This document shows positions 59,346 through 64,000 of a stretch of 64,000 nucleotides of DNA, piece by piece; position 1 is the first letter of the stretch; the number at the start of each line of letters is the position of its first letter. The position numbers and the translations under genes are program-made. Source of the stretch: PFJX01 sp963713085 (GTDB taxonomy: Bacteria; Pseudomonadota; Gammaproteobacteria; Burkholderiales; Thiobacillaceae); NCBI GenBank assembly GCA_963713085.1, contig CAVQKQ010000026.1, forward strand, positions 62,001 to 126,000, read 5' to 3'. The notes below the pieces were generated by a model, which saw nothing but the letters and a program-made list of their open reading frames with translations, ran no database searches and was not told where the DNA came from.

Positions 59346-60815
59346 ATGAAGCTGCGTCCCCAGTACCCCGCCACCTTTCCATCGCTGTTGCTCGCGGGAT
59401 TCACCCTGGTGGCGTTGCCGCTGCTCGGCGGCATGATCAGCGCCTCGTACCTGGTGGAACGGATCGTGGCCGAAGGCCGGGCCGCCATCGATATCACCCT
59501 GGAGGTGACCCGTGATGGCCGGCGCCTGGTGGATGGCGTGTCCAATCTGCAGCGGGCCGCGGGCCAGTATTACGTATTGGAGGATGCCTCTCTGCGCAGA
59601 AACTTCCTGGAGGCGCATGGCGCCATACAAGACGCCATCGCCGCGTTGCAGAAGCTGCCCCTGGAGGCGCGGCAACGACAGCAGGTGGCGGAGCTGGCAC
59701 GCGACGAGGCGGCCTTGTACGAGCGGCTGCTTGCCGGCCGCGGCGGGGGAAGGGCGCAATTCGACACGTTCACCACGGCATTCGACCAACTTTATGACGC
59801 CGCCGTCGAGGTCGAGGCACAGGGCCAACGCCTTATCGACGGCCAGATCGCCACCCTGGACGAGTCGGCGGATGCCGCGCGTCAGTCCCTGACCTGGCAG
59901 GCGCTGGCCATGATTCCGCTGTCGCTGTTCCTCACCGGGTTGTTTTCCTGGTTGATCAACCGGCCGGTGCGGCAGCTGGCCCGGGTAATCCGGCGCCTCG
60001 GGGATGACGACCTGACGCCGTTCGCGCCTGTGGAGGGGCCGCGCGACCTGGCCTATCTGGGCGAGCGGCTGGACTGGCTGCGGCAGCGCCTGATCGAGCT
60101 TGAGCAGGAACATATGCGTTTCCTGCGCCACGTCTCCCATGAACTCAAGACACCGCTCGCGGCCATGCGCGAGGGGGTGGAGTTGCTGGCCGACGGCGTG
60201 GTGGGCGAACTCGGAGCGCCGCAGCAGGAGGTCATGGTGATCATGCGCGGCAATGTCCAGGAGTTGCAGCGGCGCATCGAGGATCTGCTTAAATTCAATC
60301 GCGCCAGCCAGGGGGCAGAACCCCTGGAGAAGGCCGATCTGAGCCTGGAGTCGGTCATCGCCGTCGCCCTCGGGCGACATGAGCTGGCCTTGGGCAGGAA
60401 ATCGATTGTTCTCGACTTGGCGCTGGACGGGGCGCGGATCCTGGGCGACAAGGGCAAGCTGGAAACGGTGTTCGAGAACCTGCTCGGCAATGCGATACGC
60501 TTCAGCCCGCGAGACGGACGGATCCGGGTCACGGCTGAAAAGAAGGACGGCCAAGTGGAGATCACCCTGTGCGACCAGGGGCCGGGTGTGTCCGAGGCGG
60601 ATCGCAACCATGTGTTCCGCCCTTTCTACCAGGGCAGCGTGCAGCCGCCGGGCGCCTTGAGCGGCAGCGGCCTGGGACTGGCCATCGTCAAGGAATATGT
60701 GGAAGAACATGGCGGACAAATTACCCTTCTTGAACCTCTTCCCCAAGCCGACGGACCCGTCGGAGCCTGCTTCCGGCTCCGGCTCCCCGCTCCGGAGAAT
60801 GCCGATGCGCACTGA
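59346..60815 (+). CDS. glrK: GlrK/QseE-type sensor histidine kinase
   Basis: The 489-residue protein has a transmembrane helix at about 13-33, a periplasmic helical domain, a second helix at about 187-207, HAMP, HisKA (RFLRHVSHELKTPLAAMREG) and HATPase (NLLGNAIRFSP, DQGPGV, GSGLGLAIVKEYVEEHGG). Followed by a lipoprotein and a sigma-54 activator, it matches the glrK-qseG-glrR arrangement known from enterobacteria, where it responds to envelope stress. It overlaps the lipoprotein gene by 11 bases. Confidence 0.87.
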   Translation: MKLRPQYPATFPSLLLAGFTLVALPLLGGMISASYLVERIVAEGRAAIDITLEVTRDGRRLVDGVSNLQRAAGQYYVLEDASLRRNFLEAHGAIQDAIAALQKLPLEARQRQQVAELARDEAALYERLLAGRGGGRAQFDTFTTAFDQLYDAAVEVEAQGQRLIDGQIATLDESADAARQSLTWQALAMIPLSLFLTGLFSWLINRPVRQLARVIRRLGDDDLTPFAPVEGPRDLAYLGERLDWLRQRLIELEQEHMRFLRHVSHELKTPLAAMREGVELLADGVVGELGAPQQEVMVIMRGNVQELQRRIEDLLKFNRASQGAEPLEKADLSLESVIAVALGRHELALGRKSIVLDLALDGARILGDKGKLETVFENLLGNAIRFSPRDGRIRVTAEKKDGQVEITLCDQGPGVSEADRNHVFRPFYQGSVQPPGALSGSGLGLAIVKEYVEEHGGQITLLEPLPQADGPVGACFRLRLPAPENADAH

Positions 60816-61311
60816 GATAGGTTTTGCCCTCTGCCTGGTACTGGCCGGCTGTGCCGCCATGGGCACGGTGCCGCCAGCCAAGGCTCCGGCCCCCGCATCA
60901 TCCAAGGCGCCGCCCCCACCCGGGCCATCCGACCTGAGCGCCAACCAGATGGCCGGCTACATGGCGGAGGCGGCGGCCTGGCCGGCGGAACGTGTGGCCG
61001 CCGAAGTTCAGCGCCTCAGGAGCGGACCCTTGACGGCGGCGGAACGGTTCAAGCTCGCCTGGCTGCTGGCCGGAAAGGGCGCCAGACCGGAAGACCTGGC
61101 CCTCGCCCATGACCTGCTCATCGACCTGGAGGGCGCATTCACGGACCCCGACGGCAGACAGATGCTGCGGCTGGTCCAGCGCCTGGTCGGGATCGAGTTG
61201 GAGGCGCGTCAGGAGCACCGGCGCGCTTTGGACCTTCAAAGCAAGATCGATCGCCTCAAGGACCTGGAACGCGACTTGCATGAGCGCGCGAAAACCGAGA
61301 TGGTCAAATGA
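60805..61311 (+). CDS. QseG-like outer membrane lipoprotein
   Basis: The 168-residue precursor MRTEIGFALCLVLAGCAAMG has lipobox LAGC (Cys 16), a Pro/Ala-rich linker and a helical domain ending in a coiled coil (ALDLQSKIDRLKDLERDLHE). Position between kinase and regulator fits QseG/YfhG, which links the kinase to the envelope. ATG 60805 gives 7-base spacing from GGAG; ATG 60799 is too close. Confidence 0.82.
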   Translation: MRTEIGFALCLVLAGCAAMGTVPPAKAPAPASSKAPPPPGPSDLSANQMAGYMAEAAAWPAERVAAEVQRLRSGPLTAAERFKLAWLLAGKGARPEDLALAHDLLIDLEGAFTDPDGRQMLRLVQRLVGIELEARQEHRRALDLQSKIDRLKDLERDLHERAKTEMVK

Positions 61312-61325
61312 GCGGAGGTGGGTGA

Positions 61326-62690
<1,365 letters not shown>

Positions 62691-62698
62691 CCGACAAA

Positions 62699-62716
62699 GT
62701 TGGAACGCCGCTTGCA
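62699..62716 (+). promoter_or_regulatory. Sigma-54 promoter of the DUF1328-like gene
   Basis: GTTGGAACGCCGCTTGCA with GG at 62702-62703 and GC at 62714-62715, exact spacing and a perfect TTGCA. It starts 9 bases after the glrR stop, so the next gene is probably a GlrR target. I found no TGTC-N-GACA activator site. Confidence 0.75.
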
Positions 62717-62751
62717 TGGTTCCGGCAAAACGGGTTGCCAAAGGATTCGAC

Positions 62752-62913
62752 ATGTTCGGCTGGTCGGTCGTCACCCTCGTCATCGCTGTCGTCGCCGCGC
62801 TTTACGGCTTCGGGGCAACGAGCGGCACGGTGGCGCCGTTGGCCAAGGCCGTGTTCGTCGTGGGCCTGGTCCTGTTCCTGTTGTTGCTGGTGCTGGGGCG
62901 TCGGCCGCCGTGA
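62752..62913 (+). CDS. Small membrane protein, DUF1328-like
   Basis: The 53-residue protein MFGWSVVTLVIAVVAALYGF, then ATSGTVAPLAKAVFVVGLVL, has two hydrophobic helices and the DUF1328 (YtjA) layout. ATG 62752 is chosen because it matches the family start and lies 26 bases after the predicted transcription start. These inner-membrane proteins often respond to envelope stress; the mechanism is unknown. Confidence 0.82.
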   Translation: MFGWSVVTLVIAVVAALYGFGATSGTVAPLAKAVFVVGLVLFLLLLVLGRRPP

Positions 62914-63052
62914 GGCTGAAAATCCTGGCCTGTCGCCGCACGACGACAGGCCAGGCCCGATGGTCAGGCTGCCTTGGCGTGTGTCGTGGATCGTGACGCG
63001 GCGTAGCGACACGATAGGCTGATACGGCAGCCGCCAAGCGCGCAGCTCGCCA

Positions 63053-63601
63053 TCACGAGGCGTTCTCACCCGATACGGGGCCATTCAGCAGGAGCCTGCC
63101 GTCCTTGACCGGGATATGGTCCCCCGGGTCATGGTCCATGCGCACGGTGCCCCGCTGGTCGCCGAGACGATAGGACACGTCATAGCCCACCACGGTTTTT
63201 CGGGTGTCGTACACCGTCCTGCAATGGGTTTCCTGAACCGCCCGCGTGTCGGAATCCTGCATGTTCCGCTGGATATGGTTGCCCGCGTAGGCGCCCGCCG
63301 CGGCCCCGCCCAGGGTGGCCAGGGTGCGGCCACTGCCGGCGCCGATCTGGTTCCCCAGCACCCCGCCGACCAACGCGCCGATGGCCGTGCCGGCGACGCG
63401 GTCCCGGACCGGCGCCTGTTGGGTGACGACCTGATCTTTGCAAACCTGGTGGGGTGTTCTGATCGTCTTCGTGACCGGTCGGGCATCGACGACTTCCGCA
63501 TAGGCGGGCTCCATGTACCAGGTCCTGTAACTGGCGATGCCGCCCACCGCCGTGACTGCGGCGGCACCCATCAGCAAGCCTGTCAACATCGATTTGTCCA
63601 T
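63053..63601 (-). CDS. Glycine-zipper 2TM envelope protein
   Basis: The 182-residue protein has an N-terminal hydrophobic anchor (LTGLLMGAAAVTAVGGIASY) and a glycine zipper (AIGALVGGVLGNQIGAGSGR, GAAAGAYAGNHIQ). A C-terminal part with VQETHCRTVYDTRKTVVGYD and RMDHDPGDHIPVKDG follows, as in RcpA/SlyB-like glycine-zipper proteins. It probably sits in the envelope. A GGAG ribosome site precedes ATG 63601. Confidence 0.85.
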   Translation of the reverse strand: MDKSMLTGLLMGAAAVTAVGGIASYRTWYMEPAYAEVVDARPVTKTIRTPHQVCKDQVVTQQAPVRDRVAGTAIGALVGGVLGNQIGAGSGRTLATLGGAAAGAYAGNHIQRNMQDSDTRAVQETHCRTVYDTRKTVVGYDVSYRLGDQRGTVRMDHDPGDHIPVKDGRLLLNGPVSGENAS

Positions 63602-63931
63602 GATGATCTCCTTCTGTCGCAAGAAAGTGCCTGGCCTCAGGGCTCGGCACCTGCACCACGATCTGCAATTTTCGGACCAGCATGGCCGCCGGGAAAAGCC
63701 ACCGCGATACCACCATGCACCTTCGGAAAACGGGCAAAGCACGTAAGAAATCTGTCGTTGCATCACGACGGAATCCGCTTCCGGTTGCGTGGGCGTGAGC
63801 CTCCCGGATCCCGTCTGTGTGTCGTAACTTATTGAAAAACAAATAAAGAACAGTGGCTGGCATGGCGAATGCTGTAAGCCGTGCGTGGCATGTGCCACAT
63901 CCAATCCGATAACTTGGAAAAGGAGTTCACC
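63602..63931. other. Divergent intergenic region with regulatory elements
   Basis: 330 bases between the glycine-zipper gene and the last gene. It contains an AT-rich stretch (63825-63850), a sigma-54 promoter (63858-63873) and an inverted repeat GTGGCA-TG-TGCCAC (63885-63898) at the predicted transcription start. No gene is supported inside it. Confidence 0.5.
63858..63873 (+). promoter_or_regulatory. Sigma-54 promoter of the last gene
   Basis: TGGCATGGCGAATGCT with GG at 63859-63860 and GC at 63871-63872 with exact spacing. The predicted start is near 63884, about 48 bases before the ATG. GlrR, encoded 1.2 kb upstream, is a candidate activator. Confidence 0.65.
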
Positions 63932-64000
63932 ATGCAACGACTCAAACTCACCACCCATGCAGCTTGGTATTTGATTGCTGCCCTGGCGTCTGGCGTGGGC
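63932..64000 (+). CDS. Secreted or membrane protein, N-terminal fragment
   Basis: Only 23 codons are in the window (MQRLKLTTHAAWYLIAALAS). The sequence looks like a signal peptide or first membrane helix. AAGGAG lies 7 bases upstream of the ATG. The rest is outside the window, so no product can be named. Confidence 0.55.
   Translation, partial: MQRLKLTTHAAWYLIAALASGVG

Noticed and set aside
63619..63633. Sigma-54-like element upstream of the glycine-zipper gene
   Set aside because: GG and GC are separated by 9 bases, one fewer than required.

Overview
The window comes from a high-GC proteobacterium. It is most likely a betaproteobacterium of the Rhodocyclales or a relative, judged from the NifL-NifA pair, the Azotobacter-like gene order and the very large number of PAS, GGDEF, HD-GYP and FIST signalling genes; this placement is inference. 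The backbone is a set of nitrogen-fixation accessory operons. The structural genes nifHDK and nifEN are not in the window and may lie beyond its left edge.

Layout. 1-817 (+): end of a SagB/ThcOx-like nitroreductase and a TPR-like protein. 839-12720 (-): one tightly packed signalling operon with a multidomain c-di-GMP protein, a CheY-like regulator, a small stand-alone domain, HDOD, a membrane histidine kinase, a FIST sensor, a second histidine kinase and an HD-GYP regulator. 12982-14304 (-): an unknown protein and nifF. 14510-16441 (-): a diguanylate cyclase. 16743-25001 (+): iscA-nifU-nifS, a small cytochrome c, then nifV-cysE-TPR-nifW-nifZ-nifM and an Rrf2 regulator. 25047-31618 (-): a lipoprotein, an FKBP, a giant hybrid kinase and an HD-GYP regulator. 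31912-37430 (-): rnfABCDGEH, divergent from nifLA and two small genes (37725-41376, +). 41449-46738 (-): a transglutaminase-like protein, a GGDEF-EAL protein, a receiver and a kinase. 47223-53192 (+): nifB-fdxN-nifO-fprA-[2Fe-2S] ferredoxin-FeSII-like-nifQ-draG. 53209-54497 (-): SIR2-like protein and bacteriohemerythrin. 54927-64000: a cytochrome c lipoprotein, a diguanylate cyclase, small stress or PAS proteins, a NUDIX protein, a GlrK/GlrR-type system and envelope proteins.

How it works together. NifL and NifA control sigma-54 promoters. I find matched -24/-12 elements with TGT-N10-ACA NifA sites upstream of nifF, iscA-nifUS, nifV, rnfA, nifL and nifB. rnfA and nifL are divergent and appear to share one site. 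Rnf, the flavodoxin NifF and the ferredoxins would supply electrons. NifU/S/IscA make Fe-S clusters, NifV makes homocitrate, NifB and NifQ build FeMo-co, and NifM/W/Z mature nitrogenase. An FeSII (Shethna II) homologue, a flavodiiron protein, a hemerythrin and DraG look like protection and switch-off functions.

Data quality. Several genes are broken by single-base shifts: a dense patch at about 3060-4480, and single shifts in the kinase at about 5940, in nifW at about 23140 and in fprA at about 50070. The protein sequence continues across each break in another frame. Assembly error or recent mutation is therefore more likely than old decay.
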